A DNA stretch of 64,000 nucleotides from Anaeramoeba flamelloides (Eukaryota; Metamonada; Anaeramoebidae). The position numbers were made by a program, and so were the translations under genes. The notes under the pieces were generated by a model. The model had not been told where the DNA came from and searched no databases. It saw only the letters and a program-made list of their open reading frames with translations. Location of the stretch: NCBI GenBank assembly GCA_027625915.1, contig JANTQA010000008.1, forward strand, positions 1,361,001-1,425,000. The letters run 5' to 3'. Shown in pieces: positions 36,501 to 47,269 of the stretch; within the stretch, counting starts at the first letter, position 1, and each line of letters opens with the position of its first letter.

Positions 36501-36707
36501 GTTCACGATTATTCTGGCAAATCTGTTGAAGTAGTTGAACAATTTGTCAGATACCTTTATTTTAATGATTTTGAATTAACTGCTGATGATGATCCAGAAT
36601 TAATTGTTGAAGAATTGGAAGATGCCGTATCATACTATCAATTGGAAAAACATTGCAATTTGCCCAAATGTTTGAAAAAAATCAAAAGGCAATTTAATAT
36701 AAAGTAA
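24557..36707 (+). CDS. WD40 + tandem BTB protein, three exons with giant introns
   Basis: Exons 24557-24694, 32326-32814 and 35790-36707, all phase 0, give 514 aa. Donors are GTAAGTAT and GTAAGATC; both acceptors are A-rich (TTTAAAAG/GAT and AAAAAAAG/GAC). Residues 1-285 form WD40 blades, with recurring ends like GKVSV, LIISCSSDKSVHVTD, LVYTAGSDGDSKIKAW and YIIAGGDDNKITIFD spaced as in a beta-propeller. The blades run smoothly across both splice joins, which supports the model. Residues 307-368 (KFSDFKISNYPVHKFFIKLR) and 396-500 (DFFLVVKD...IPIHKYILLARCGLF) look like two BTB/POZ folds; the second has an acidic loop (EDEDEDEDA). BTB proteins usually dimerise or bind cullin-3, so a ubiquitin-ligase adaptor role is possible (inference). 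Intron 1 (24695-32325) and intron 2 (32815-35789) are mostly MITEs. The start is the first ATG whose frame reads into the propeller. Confidence 0.78.
25169..26289 (-). mobile_element. Family C element, copy 2, TTAT target (in intron 1)
   Basis: 1121 bp, reverse of the copy at 14771-15874. Ends GGGAGTTGTC...GCTGATCCC, flanked by TTAT at both sides (25165-25168, 26290-26293). A duplicated TTAT instead of TTAA indicates a real four-base target duplication. No ORF longer than about 70 codons. Confidence 0.72.
26320..26600. repeat. Repeat family L, copy 1
   Basis: Resembles 53890-54130 in order: GATAAATTTTC, GATCCTTCATTTTAAGAATTTC, ACTTTAAGAAA, ATACCATATTTATTTAGGG, CAACAGTAG. The ends are not defined. 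Confidence 0.45.
26718..27195. mobile_element. MITE family E, copy 2 (in intron 1)
   Basis: About 478 bp, matching 21472-21967 throughout with somewhat eroded ends (GTTGTGAAAAAAATATTTGG ... GGTATTTTTTTACACTAC). The internal landmarks GTGTCTCTAGAATACTCAAG and TTTTTGAAAAACAATGGAG are conserved. Confidence 0.65.
27200..27880 (+). mobile_element. MITE family D, copy 2, truncated (in intron 1)
   Basis: Shares the D interior (CAACTTTGGAAGTCTGAATA, TTTGTGGTGAAGTGCAGAT, TTACTAATACAATG, GAGATCAACAAATAG-like block). The right TIR is missing and the left end is approximate. Confidence 0.5.
28222..28928 (+). mobile_element. MITE family F, copy 2 (in intron 1)
   Basis: About 707 bp between TA sites. Left end AACTATTTTTGAGTCAAAG, right end ACCTTTACCGAAACAAAGTT. 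It is the best-preserved copy in this orientation; 34757-35457 is its reverse. Confidence 0.75.
29162..30233 (-). mobile_element. MITE family F, copy 4, with a family B element inserted
   Basis: Reverse-orientation F copy (start TTTTTCAGTCAAAGTGG; end CTCCTTTAGCTGGAAAATAA). It is interrupted at ACACATTCGAAAATA by the B element at 29284-29814 and resumes at TAGTTGATATTCATATG. The unbroken F copy at 34757 has ACACATCAAAGAATTGTTGATA at the same place, so the order of events is clear. Confidence 0.7.
29284..29814 (+). mobile_element. MITE family B, copy 2 (inside F copy 4)
   Basis: About 531 bp, nearly identical to 23062-23593, ends AACTAAAATTCAAAATTTTC and GAATTGGGGTT, flanked by TA. The high identity between the two B copies suggests recent activity. 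Confidence 0.8.
30279..30765. mobile_element. MITE family E, copy 3 (in intron 1)
   Basis: About 487 bp. Ends GTAGGGAAAAAAATACCGG and CCGGTATTTTTTTTACTGC. The inner mirrored block CGGACAAGATTTTTAATTG has its complement CAATTAAAAATCTTGTCCG (last base region at 30711-30730). Confidence 0.72.
31189..32094. mobile_element. MITE family J, long TIR (in intron 1)
   Basis: About 906 bp. The arms 31220-31312 and 31912-32005 are near-perfect reverse complements over about 90 bp (AATTCTACTGTGAGAGTGTG in the left arm). A weaker match continues to the tips ACCAATAGTAT and ATACTATTGGT. It ends about 230 bp before exon 2 of the WD40-BTB gene. No ORF and no second copy in the window. Confidence 0.65.
32881..33080 (+). 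mobile_element. MITE family B, truncated copy (in intron 2)
   Basis: Begins TAAACTAAAATTCAAAGTTT and follows family B for the first 100 bases or so (CAATACAACAATTTCC, GAAATAATTTTGATTTT), then diverges. The right end is missing, so the end coordinate is approximate. Confidence 0.5.
33540..33916 (+). mobile_element. MITE family F, 5'-truncated copy (in intron 2)
   Basis: Shares the F interior (GAAACAGTGAAAATTATTGT, TTTTTCTCAATGAAG, TGATGTGTATTATTCTACTT) and ends at AAAGATATAAAGTTTA. The first part of the element is missing. Confidence 0.55.
34208..34746 (-). mobile_element. MITE family A, copy 3 (in intron 2)
   Basis: About 539 bp between TA sites. Ends AACCACATTCCAAAAATTTG and AATTTTTGGAATTTTGTT. 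Same orientation as copy 2. The central CAACAATTGTTGATCGATCA block is intact. No ORF. Confidence 0.8.
34757..35457 (-). mobile_element. MITE family F, copy 3 (in intron 2)
   Basis: About 701 bp. Ends AACTCTGTTTCAGTCAAAG and CTTTGACTGAAAAATAGTT, flanked by TA, starting only about ten bases after the A element. Reverse orientation of 28222-28928. Confidence 0.75.
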
Positions 36708-38269
36708 TTTTATTTTTTAAAATCGAAAATTAATCTTGATATGAGTGTTTATACTTTTATAGACTTGATATCTTTTTAGAAAAGTGATTATATAAACTAA
36801 AGGTACCTTAATTTAGATTAAATATATCTAGAATTATAATTTTTTGTTATTAGTTTCGTAAGATATTTTTTATCAATAAAATGTTCAAGTGTCAAAAAAT
36901 TAAATTTCCATGGATTATTTTTATTATAAAAATGTTTCAAAATTCTTAAAACATCCATTTTAAAAAAGTGTGTCACTTTTAAAATCTTTTATCGATTTTT
37001 TTATTTGTACAAAAGTGAGGAATTAACACTTTTTTGAAAGGTTTCTATTTGAAATAAGTGAGGAATCAACCTCTGAAGATGGAGGTAGATGTTGTAGTTG
37101 GAAGAAAAGCATTTGTTTTTTTTTTTTTTTTACTTTTTTAAGATATTATTAGAATTTTTTTTTTTAACATTGTATTATTTTTAACAACAATCACTGTAAA
37201 TTTTTTTGTACAAATTTGGAATATTATATATACTGTACTATTTGAAGATTAACATTTAAATAAAAGTCTCATCATGACCAAGAAGAGTTCAGAACATCTG
37301 CTTACTTTAAATATATTTGGTATTCTTGATTTTAATATTGTTATGGATCATTTTAAAATCAGTTAATATCAATTTTCAAAATTTTTATTTCAATCATAAA
37401 GTTTAAATTTAACTTCCAACAACAAATTCTTTCAACATGCTCTCTTTTTGGAGTTAACATATAAACAAAAGAAAATACATATTTGGTTAATTTTCAATTA
37501 GAGTTCTTCAGTTTATATGACAAGAAACAACAATAATAAATTTCCATGGAATCAGATAGAATACTACAGGTGTAGAAAAGTAATAGATTCTTTTTTGTGA
37601 TCTCTTTTCAAATTATATAACATATTTCGTGTTCAAAATTAAATGAATTTATTCAAACATTTTAATTAACATTTCAAAAAAAAAATAGCAAAATGGGAAA
37701 AGTATTAAATTTCAAAATTGGTCAAATTCTTTTTTTTTTACAAAATAGTCAATTCTATTGAAAATGTATTGTATGTAGGTATTAAAACCCCCTTTACTGG
37801 TAGGTTAAGGCATATTAAGGTAGGTTAGAGTAGGTTTTTGTTTTGGATGGTATGCTTGAAAATTTTGGCAAGGATATTAAATAAAAAAAAATTAAAAGGA
37901 CAATTCGACTTTTGCTACTTGTTTTAATGGTAAAAATATTCAACTTAACTTTTTGGTGGTTAGAATTGGTTTTTGAACAAATTTTTAAAAATATTAATAT
38001 TGATGATTTCAACAAATTTGGCTTTTCTACAATTTTAGTAATAAAAAACTACCAATTGCAAAATAATCTTTTTGATTTTTCCTCCCACAATTATAAAAAA
38101 ACATTAAAAACTTTCACACCATAATAATAATCAAGAAACTCTTAAAAAAGATGAAAAATTTCAATTTGACCAATTTTGAAATTTAATAATATACCTAGCA
38201 AAACCATTTCATTGATTAGTATGGGGTTAGAATCCTATGTTTGAAAAGGCCTGAAGATCTATGTGACAC
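36708..38269. other. No gene seen
   Basis: AT-rich spacer. Near 37790-37840 there is a small run of AGGTTAAGG / AGGTAGGTTAGAGTAGG units, too short to call a satellite. Open frames around 37815-38124 on both strands lack coding character. Confidence 0.5.
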
Positions 38270-39290
38270 TACACTAGTCTGAAAAATTAAAATTAAAAAA
38301 ATTAAAGTTAGACAAAACTCTTACTTCAATTGCCATTTCATCAGGTTATTAGAATCTTTTCACAATTATCAACATTAAACAATTTAAAAATCTTAAGGCT
38401 ATTGATGATATTGTTGTGGGTAATACACGATTTTTAAAAGTCTCTAATCGGGAAAAAATGTCTATTTTGGGGTATAAATTTTCAAATGTATGTGAGGATG
38501 ACTTTTAGTCAAATTAATATTTTGGATATTGACATGAATACAAAATAACTAATAGTTTTGAAAATACTGTATTCATCTAAATAAACTCATAAACCGAAAA
38601 ATAATAATAATAATAAAATAAATGGTAAAAATATTACATGTCCTAGGTTTTCTGATATTCCGTGGAATAGAGCAAAATGCTATAGATTTTATCAATCTTT
38701 TATATCTATAAACCTAAATAAAGTTTCATAGGTACCTTCAAGTGTTGTGGAATGTTGTAGAGTGCCTATCTTTTCCAGAATTCAAAAGAATAAAGTTAAA
38801 CCTTTAATTTTTCTCAATTATTATACATTCTAGAAAAGATAAAGGGGGTTTTCTTGGAGTTTTCTGTTTTATCTGTAAAGTGTTCTAGGTTTTTTGGGGG
38901 TTTTCTATTTTATTTAGAAAATCTATTGAATTTAGTTAGGTTTTTTTTTTACTTTAGAAATAAACAGAAAATTTTAATAAATTTTCAGTTTATTTCTAAA
39001 GTAAAAAAAACCTAGAACACTTCACAAATAAATAGAAAACTCGAAAAAATCTAACGAAAATCTATTTATTTTTCCAATAAAGAGAAAACTCAAGAAAACC
39101 TAATATATGTTTTTTAAAAAATTTTAAAATGAAAAGAAAATTTATTAAATTTTTTTTTATTTCGAAAAATTAAAAAAAAACCTAACGTTACTTTCCTTGG
39201 GGTTTTCTGTTTTACCTAAAAAATAAATGGATTTTTTAAATAAACAGAAAACTCAAGAAAGCCTAACAACCAATAGTAAAGTGTTTGTCT
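38270..39290. repeat. Repeat family H, copy 3, with a near-perfect long palindrome
   Basis: Matches copies 1 and 2. At 38939-39016 the sequence AGGTTTTTTTTTTACTTTAG...AATAAAC, a short loop, and its exact complement form a hairpin of about 35 bp per arm. Outer blocks (GTGTTCTAGGTTTTTT near 38880; AACCTAGAACACTTCAC near 39008) extend the fold over more than 200 bp. This copy lacks the MITE found in copy 1. Confidence 0.7.
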
Positions 39291-39589
39291 CAATAGCCTT
39301 TCCTCATTTCTAAATAAAAATAAATAAAAAAAAATAGTTTTTTTATTCTTAAATATATTCTTGAAAAGCTAACTATTGTTTTTTTTTTTAATTAAAGAAA
39401 TTACATATGACTCAATTTTCTTGTGTTTGTTTTGGTTTTTAAACATTTCTATATTGAATTTCTAAAAAAAAATAAAAAGAAAGAAGAAAAAGAAAAGGGA
39501 TCAAAAAAAAAAGAAAAAGAAAAGAAAAAAGTAAAAAAAAAAAATTTGAATAAAGTAGAAAAAATGATTACTGAGCTAAAAATTGAAAT

Positions 39590-39676
39590 TTTATTTTGAA
39601 AACAATACTGGATTAAGCTTATAGAATGTGTTCTATACCTTCAATTCAATTGAGTACTTTGACTGAAAAATAGTTT
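39590..39676 (-). mobile_element. MITE family F terminal fragment
   Basis: Ends TACTTTGACTGAAAAATAGTT, the F terminal repeat in reverse orientation, preceded by AAATTGAAATTTTATTTTG and a short interior. Only about 90 bp remain. Confidence 0.45.
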
Positions 39677-40122
39677 AATAATATTTACCTTTTGTTACTA
39701 AACATTTAATTTGAGACTTCTCAATGGTTGAAGTTCATCTCTTAAATACTCTTGATCCAGTCTACTAATCAGCAAAGGTTATAAAAAAAATACTTTAACA
39801 ACTCAGATAAGGAAATTAAAAATAGGGCCAACACTTAAAACTATGTATGTATATTCAAGTTTAATATGTAATTTTAAAAAAAAAATGTTTATCAAAAAAT
39901 TTAAAAAATCTTTTTCAGTAAAAAAAAAAAAAAAAAAGAAAATTATTCCATGTGTTAAATTCTCAACGTTAAATATTTTATTTTTGATAAATTTTTACTA
40001 ATAAATGATAGTTTCTTAATTAGTTAAGTAAATCATTATAGGTGTGTGTTAATATACCGGTTAATTTTTATTTGTCTTTATCTTGAAATAGAATGATGTA
40101 TTTTATTAAACTAGGGAACTAT

Positions 40123-43100
40123 TTAATTTTTAAAAAATTGAAAAAAACCTTTTTTTTTTTCTTTTTTAATTCTTTTTTTTCCAGTCAAAAAGCTTGTGGT
40201 TAATCCAAAAATTACACCTGCACCCAATGCCATCGAAACATCAGCAAAGTTATGTTTTTTTTCCTCTTTTTTATTGTTTTTTTTATCTTTGTTCCTTTCT
40301 TCGTTTACAATTTGTACTCCTTTACTTGCTCCAATTCTAGTTGCTCCATTTAAAATCATTTCTAACGATGATTCGTATGTTCTAATGCCACCAGATGCCT
40401 TGACTTCTCTCTATAATACCATTTAAATTGGGAGAAAAAAAATATCAACATGAAAATGTTTTTTGGACAAATAAAAAATAAATTGTATTTCTCATATTAT
40501 TCAATTAAAAAAAAATTAAAACAATAAGATTTATTTTTCTGATGGTTTAATTTAAAAAAAATAAGATCTATATTAACTTGTTTTTTGTTTGAGAGTTATT
40601 TTTTAGAGATTTATTTGTGTTTTTGTGATTCATGTCACTGGAAAATTATTGTCGATTGAAAATAATTTGGTTAACAACTTTTCAAAACAGCTTTTTTATA
40701 AAAATCACTTTTTACACCTTTTCTTTTTTTAATTATGGAAAATTTTCAGATTTGAGAAGAATAATCAGCCCACTATTGAACTTTACAAAATTTAATTCGT
40801 GCTTGATTCAAAGTAATTTCCAAAAAAAGTGTTTCAAAAATTGTGTTATATTTTTGTTTTAATATTCAAAGTAGTACTTTAATTAGTTTTGATTTATTGC
40901 AGTTATTTTTTAGATTTTAATATTTTTAGTGAAAAGGTTAAGCTCTTAACCCTAATAAAAAAAAATTTTTATAACATCTATATAACATTTTTATAACAAA
41001 ATTTCCTTTTAAATGATGATTTTTTCAATATTTTTTTAAAAACTATTATTGGAACCAGGCTAATATCATGACAATGTATGTTATTGTCAAAATTTCTAAT
41101 ATATTATAGTTTGTTTTTAATTCAAATTAGGCACTTACAGATAAAGATTAAAAAAAAATTTGATAAAAAAAAGAAAATTTGTGTGGTAATGGTTATCACT
41201 TAAAAATAGCACAATTCATTTAAATAATTTCAAGACTTTTTTTTAAACTCTTCAATTCAATTCCTTTCAAAATTCAGATCCTTTTACAACAATTTTTTAA
41301 TTCACAATACTTTTTTTTTTAGAGCCAAAAAAAGGGTAAAAAAAAATGATTTAAAAAAATATTACATTTAATACTATTTAAAATTTTTTCAAGTATTTCA
41401 AATTAAAAATATTTGATTAATTTCAAAAACTTGAAACTATTTTTCAAAAAAATCCAAAAGTCAAAAAGTGTTTGAATCCAAATTTTTAAAAAGTTTCATT
41501 TGTAAAACTTTTGAATTGAAAGTTATTGGGTTTTGATCTTTTTCTTACATTCTAAATTTCGGATAATTTTAAAAAAAAAAAGTATTGTGAATTAAAAAAT
41601 GTGATTGAAAATTTTGTGATATTCTTGTAGTGTTATCCTTAAGGGATTAGCCTCGCCCTAGATTTGTCTATAATTAATGTATATTGTAAAGGGTTTCCGT
41701 GGTATTAGTGTTACATGACTCAAATTGTTCTCAAAAATCAATTATAAATATTATTGAACAATAAATTCTTTTATTATTTACGAAGGATCATCATTAAAAA
41801 TTATCATTTTGAAATTTTTTTTTTTAATTCCTTTTTCCCAAATCTAAAGGATAGAAACTCAAAATAATAGTATTTCAGTATTTAAAAATTAACATTTAGA
41901 ACCTCCAAAAGTAACTATTTTTTCAATTTTATTAATTTCAAAGATTAACTCAATAATCATCAAAAGTATAAAAGCCCAAAAATTGATTAGTTTTTGCTTT
42001 AATTTTTAGGAAAATTAGTTGTATTTTCAATTTATTTGTATAATAGTCGAAAATAATTTTTAAGTCATTAATCTCTTGTGTTCATTAATTTAATTTTATT
42101 AAAAAATATTGAATTTTTTAGCAACTAATCTACATTTCGCGACAAATTTAAGAAAGATATTTTGCAACTTTATAGGTTGAATATTGATAATTAAACCTTT
42201 AAATTTGTCTTGAAATGTATATTTTTTTCAAAATTCTTTCGTTCTTTACTAAGCAAGGATCATTTTTTGTTTTTTATGAGATCAACAAATAGTACTACTT
42301 TTAATAATCGATTTTTTTTGAGACACTTGTACCATGGTGCACTATTTGATTTATATTTGGTAACATATTTTAATCTTAGACTTCTCCTTGGTAGATGCTA
42401 ATTTCTTTAGCTAAATGCATTTTTTCATCAATTTTTTCATAATTAATAGCTTTATTCAAATTTCTTGAAAAAGAAGGATGAAAAATACTCTGTGAAGAAA
42501 CGGAAAGTTGTTAGTAATACTATTTGTTTCAAAATAAATAGATCATAATTTTCATTCAGCCTTCCAAAAAAGGTTTTAAAAATACTGTAAAATTTCTATT
42601 TTTTAATTCTTAAAACCAGCTTAAATTATTAATTTTTTCTTTTAGAAATGGGAACTTTGTTGATTTGTTTAAATTCACGGAATGTGATTAATTTGGAAAG
42701 CTGAATGAAAATTTTGATCTTTTTATTTTGCAATCCACAGTATGCCGAAAAAATTTTCCTTTTGTGAAAAACCCAAAAAAATTTACCTTTAAGAAAAAAA
42801 GTCAAAAAAAAAAGAAAAAGTAATGGTGATTTTTGAAGAAAAACAAAATTTTTACATTTTCACCAACTACACTCTTCATAAGCTTAATATCTTTAGCTTT
42901 AGCACCACCTGTGCTAAATCCTGTTGATGTTTTAACAAACTGAGCACCTGCAAGGACAGATAATAAACATGCATCTACGATTTCTTCTTCATCTAATTTG
43001 CAAGTCTCAAGGATAACTTTTAAATGCACCTCTGGATCGATTGCTTCGACAATTGATTGAATGTCGTTTAAGACGTATTTGTAATCTTGACTTTTTAATT

Positions 43101-43740
43101 TGCCAACATCAATAACCATATCAAGTTCTGTTGCCCCATCTTCAACTGCCTGAACGGATTCAAAAACCTTTGATTCTGTTTGCATACTACCTAGAGGAAA
43201 GCCAACAACAGCAGCAACTTTGAGTTTAGTATCCTTTAGTTGCTTATAAGCTTCTCTAACTCTCGATGCATTAACGCAAACTGAAGCAAACTTTTTAATG
43301 AAAAATAAGTTGTTTTTGTTTTTTTTTTTTTTTTTTTTGTTTTTTTTTTTTTTTTTTTGTGTTAATTTTTGTTATTGTTTATTTTTGGTTGTGTTGTGTA
43401 TTTAAAGAATTTTCAAAATTCAAGAATTAAAAACATTTTTGGCAAAAGATCGATAAAAAAAAAGAAAAGAAAAAAAAATTTTTTTTCTTGTTATTACATT
43501 GAATTCTTTTGCTTCCTTACAAATTTTTATTATATCTTCTTTTGTTGCGTAAGGATGTAAATTTGTATGATCTATATAAGAAGCAACATTTGTTGGTTTT
43601 GGAAGTTTTATTTGTTTTTTCGATAAATGTGGAAGAAGCGAAAAAAATTTATCTGCATCAATGTTCAGAAATTTTGCAAGTCTGTTTGCTCTTTTAGTAA
43701 TAAGCTGAACAGTTTCGGGATCTAAAACTAAAGTGGTCAT
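40123..43740 (-). CDS. deoC/DERA: Deoxyribose-phosphate aldolase with C-terminal membrane-anchor-like tail
   Basis: Exons 43740-43498, 43290-42856 and 40410-40123, all phase 0, give 321 aa. DERA (class I aldolase, TIM barrel) reversibly cleaves 2-deoxyribose 5-phosphate to glyceraldehyde 3-phosphate and acetaldehyde, which lets cells use DNA nucleosides for carbon. Hallmarks: [13 protein letters not shown] (residues 54-66), VVGFPLGS (109-116), ELDMVIDVG with D138, [12 protein letters not shown] with Schiff-base K201, VKASGG with K230, and [11 protein letters not shown]. The core ends near residue 263. A lysine-rich linker ([14 protein letters not shown]), a hydrophobic stretch at 281-302 ([20 protein letters not shown]) and a basic end ([11 protein letters not shown]) follow, a layout like a tail-anchored protein and unusual for this normally soluble enzyme. 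Intron 1 is 207 bp; intron 2 is 2445 bp and holds a family D MITE. Donors GTAATA and GTAAAA. The start is the first ATG. Confidence 0.88.
41643..42405 (+). mobile_element. MITE family D, copy 3 (in DERA intron 2)
   Basis: 763 bp. Left end GGGATTAGCCTCGCCC preceded by TTAA (41639-41642). Right end CTTGGTAGATGCTAATTTC followed by TTTA, a decayed TTAA. The most complete D copy. The ends resemble family C ends (GGGACTAG). Confidence 0.7.
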
Positions 43741-45933
43741 AAAAAATATTAAAAAGTAAGTTTGTGAAAAAAATGAAAAATCTTAAAGTTAAAAAACTGT
43801 GAAAAAGTGGTTTGGTTTTCCTTTCTAGTTTAATTAAAGACATTCACTAAAAGTAAGATTTTGAAAAAAATTTGATATGAGCTCTGTGAATTTATTGAAA
43901 AGTGGTCCTAAAGAAGAAGAAAAAAACCTAATTTACAATTTGATAAAAATATAGCAATAGTAATAAAATTTTGCTTGTTTCTCATCTTTTTTATTTTAAA
44001 AATGTCAAACTAAAAAAAAAATTTTAACGACTTTTTGATTGAAAATTCAAATTGAATGCATTCAAATAGGTATTAAAATAATATTAATGAGTAACCAAAA
44101 TACAGAAAAACACAACAACCAAAGGCTAGATAAGATCATTTTAAAATAATTTGAACAAAATTTTCATTCAACTTTCCATATATTTTTTTCAAATATCAAA
44201 ACAAAATCGAAAGTGCTTTCCTTAAAAAATTGGTCTATTTATTGATTTCTTGAATTTTATCTATGGATATATATATGTATTTTTTTTTATATCAGATGAA
44301 AAAAATTATATTAACCCTATATTTTGATATTATCAGTAGCATATAATAATTGTTATATTGTTCTTGAAAATCATTTTTTTTCTAGTAGATGAGTACATAT
44401 ATATTTTACTTTATTGGATTTTCGATTAAATATCAATCAATTTTATATACAACATTTTAAATTTTACATTACAATTATATAAAATAATAGTTCCAATAAA
44501 TTGTCTTTTGGTTACGAAAATAATCATTAAATTGTGGATAAATTCCAAGTTTAATCTTTCTAATCAAATTCTGTTAAATTATCACTACAATTCTTGAAAA
44601 TATTTATTGTGTTTTTATCACATTTTCAAAAAGTCCTAGTACAATCGTGGATATAAAATAAATCAACACCCTTAATAAAACCCATTATTTCATCCGCAAA
44701 AAGTCTTGATATTTTTATTAATTGTAAAAATTGCTTTTTTATCTCCAATCTTATTTAGATTTAATAAATATTATTTAATGTTTATACTCTATTAGTTTTG
44801 GATTTTTTCTCTGAGTTTTTCAAAATTAATTAAAAGATTTTTGCTTTTTAACTTTTCATTTATAGTTTTTTTTTTGTTGTTGAAAATTACAATATATATA
44901 CAAATGGTTTAGTTCTAATTTCAAGTCGTTTTACTTTATCCCCTTTTCATTTTCATTTTCATATATTATTAAGGTTTTTAATTAAAAATCATGTTTAACT
45001 TTTTTCCTTAACTGTGAATTTTAGCTGCTGATTTGATCGAAAATGATTTCATTCTTCTTTACAAACTTGCTATAGAATTATTACAGTTATCAAAAAAAAA
45101 AAAAAAAAAAACTATAACCAGATTATTAAACTGGTAGTCATCTTAAAAAAAATATATTTATTATTATTATTATTGCTTTCGCGATCCAATATCTAATTCA
45201 CTGTAATAGAGTATACCTAAACTCAAATCAATTTTAAAGGTAAATTCTTTTATTTTTTACTATATTTTTTAATTAAGTTCTTAAACTGTGAAAAAATATT
45301 TTCACAATTTCTAAGAAAATTTGGTTTGTTTTTTTTATTATTAGAATTGATTGCTTCTAAAAATCCTAGTTGATTTTGAAGAAAATTTTGAATTTTTGTC
45401 CTTCTTTTTTCAAATTATTCTTTGAATAATAGAACTTTAATAAAAAAAAAAAAAAAAAATCAGTTCTAATCATTGTTCATTGTTAACTTCTTTGTAAATT
45501 TATGTGTATATAATCTAGAAAAAAGTTATAAGATTTTTATATTGAAATGGGGATTAAACTTATTGATATGAGCTTTTCCACAAAAGTAATTATTAAAATT
45601 TTTCTTTTTTCTTTTTTTATTCTTTCCGAAATAAATAATACTGATAAATTTGAAAATAAATTTTACTACATTTTGGTTCAATTTCCATTTTTCATACCTT
45701 GGTAACAAACTTTTAAAACGTTATTTTATATCTTAGGCTTGTTATCAACTAATTTACAACACTTCTTTATTATATCAACAAATAAAATTCTATTTCCAAT
45801 GCTGTTAAAAACAATTAAGAAATGGAAAGTGGGAAAAAAGGTGAAAATCAAATTACAGAATTCTCAGTAACCAAATAAAGTTATAACTAGATATACAACA
45901 ACATCTTTATTTTTTTAAAAAATACTAAATTAA
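43741..45933. other. No gene seen; probable family K fragments
   Basis: AT-rich spacer upstream of DERA. Stretches near 44965-45010 (TTAATTAAAAATCATG) and 45185-45250 (GTATACCTAAACTCAAATC) resemble parts also seen near 57720-57760 and 30830, so decayed family K material is likely. Confidence 0.4.
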
Positions 45934-47226
45934 GGGAACCATCTTGCATAAAAACGTAAATTTTTTAAAATATGTTATTTCTGATATTCGCAACTTACAA
46001 ATTTTTGTAGATGACAAGTATCAAAAAATTCTGTTCTACTAAAAAACTCAAACAATTTAATTTTTTCCTGAGATCAAATATTTTTCCCCATTTTTAATAA
46101 AAAAAAAATATTAAATTCATTTTGTTTCTTATATTATAAAAATTTTTAATTCTTTTTATTATCATTTCCATCATTTTTAAACTCTAAATAATCTTTGTTA
46201 CTAGGAATATAAATGTTAGGGTTTTTTTTTCTTGAATAGATTAATTCTTTTTGTTAACAAAAAAATACATATGTTCAACATTTGTACAAAATTTCGTAAT
46301 TTTTTAAGAAAGATAGTTATAACTTTGTAATTTTAAAGTCGTTTACAAATTTTAATGATAAATTTTTTTTTTATTATACATTTTTTGATTTTTCGAAATT
46401 AAATTTTCTTGAAGGTATTTGGGAATAAAATCTTTTTCTCTTCAAAATTGAAAATCATTTTTTTTTCTGAGAAAAATGATTTGAATTGTTATAAGGATTC
46501 TTGTGAATAAGACCAAACAGTTTGTTAAAAAAAATTTTCAAAATTGAAATTTTTTTTGTATATTTTTTTCTTTTTTAAAAAACCAGAAAACAACTTTTTA
46601 TAAACATTAAGGGACTAGTCTCTATTATTTTTTTTTTGACCAATTTCTAAATAAGAGTTCCTTATCTAGAAATATGTTTAATATTAAAAATAACAAGGTT
46701 TTTCAAATCCAAGTAATTTACAAAAAATATTTTAACGGTCTTTTTTAAATTTAGGTAAAAAAAATTTAATATAGATTAGACCCTTAAAGAATTTTTTTTT
46801 TTTTTTTTTTGCTTAATAGATTTAAATTTGATAGATAAATTTTTGTTGAACTTCTATCAATTTTTCATTTATTAAATTGTGTATGACCCAATTAGTTTCA
46901 TTTTCTGGGATTTAAATTGGTTCGATTAATAATGAAAAATAATAACAAAATAAAAAATTTCCATCTAAATCAAGACTTTCGAGCATAAAAGTAAGAATTG
47001 TTTTCCCATTTTCAAGAATTAAGCCAGTATTAATAAAAATAATAATTTTTTTTTTTAGTTTTAAGTATTGGAAACGTATGTATTTTGGATTTCAAAAAAT
47101 AGATTTAAAATAATAAATTGTTTAAATCATCTTAAATCATCAATTTCAATAGCATAAACACAAATTACACAAAAAAATATAAAGATTTTTACACAATTTT
47201 ATTTTATTTTTAAGAAATACTCGCCC
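45934..47226 (+). mobile_element. Family C element, copy 3, with a mini-element inside
   Basis: Left end GGGAACCATCTTGC after TTAA (45930-45933), right end AAATACTCGCCC before TTTA. It is homologous to 14771-15874 in the same orientation, enlarged by the 173-bp insertion at 46611-46783. No long ORF. Confidence 0.68.
46611..46783. mobile_element. Mini C/D-type MITE, TTAA target
   Basis: 173 bp. Ends GGGACTAGTCTCTATT and AATATAGATTAGACCC (reversed GGGTCTAATCTATATT), flanked by TTAA on both sides (46607-46610, 46784-46787). The two sister C copies read straight through this site (CATTCAAG or CCTGAAAG), so TTAA is a duplicated target and not part of the inverted repeat. Confidence 0.78.
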
Positions 47227-47269
47227 TTTAAAGAACAAAAAAAAATCAACCTAAATAATATATCTTATT

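Noticed and set aside
37785-37845. AGGTTAAGG/AGGTTAGAG run as a possible telomere-like repeat
   Set aside because: Too short and irregular; no repeated unit of constant length.
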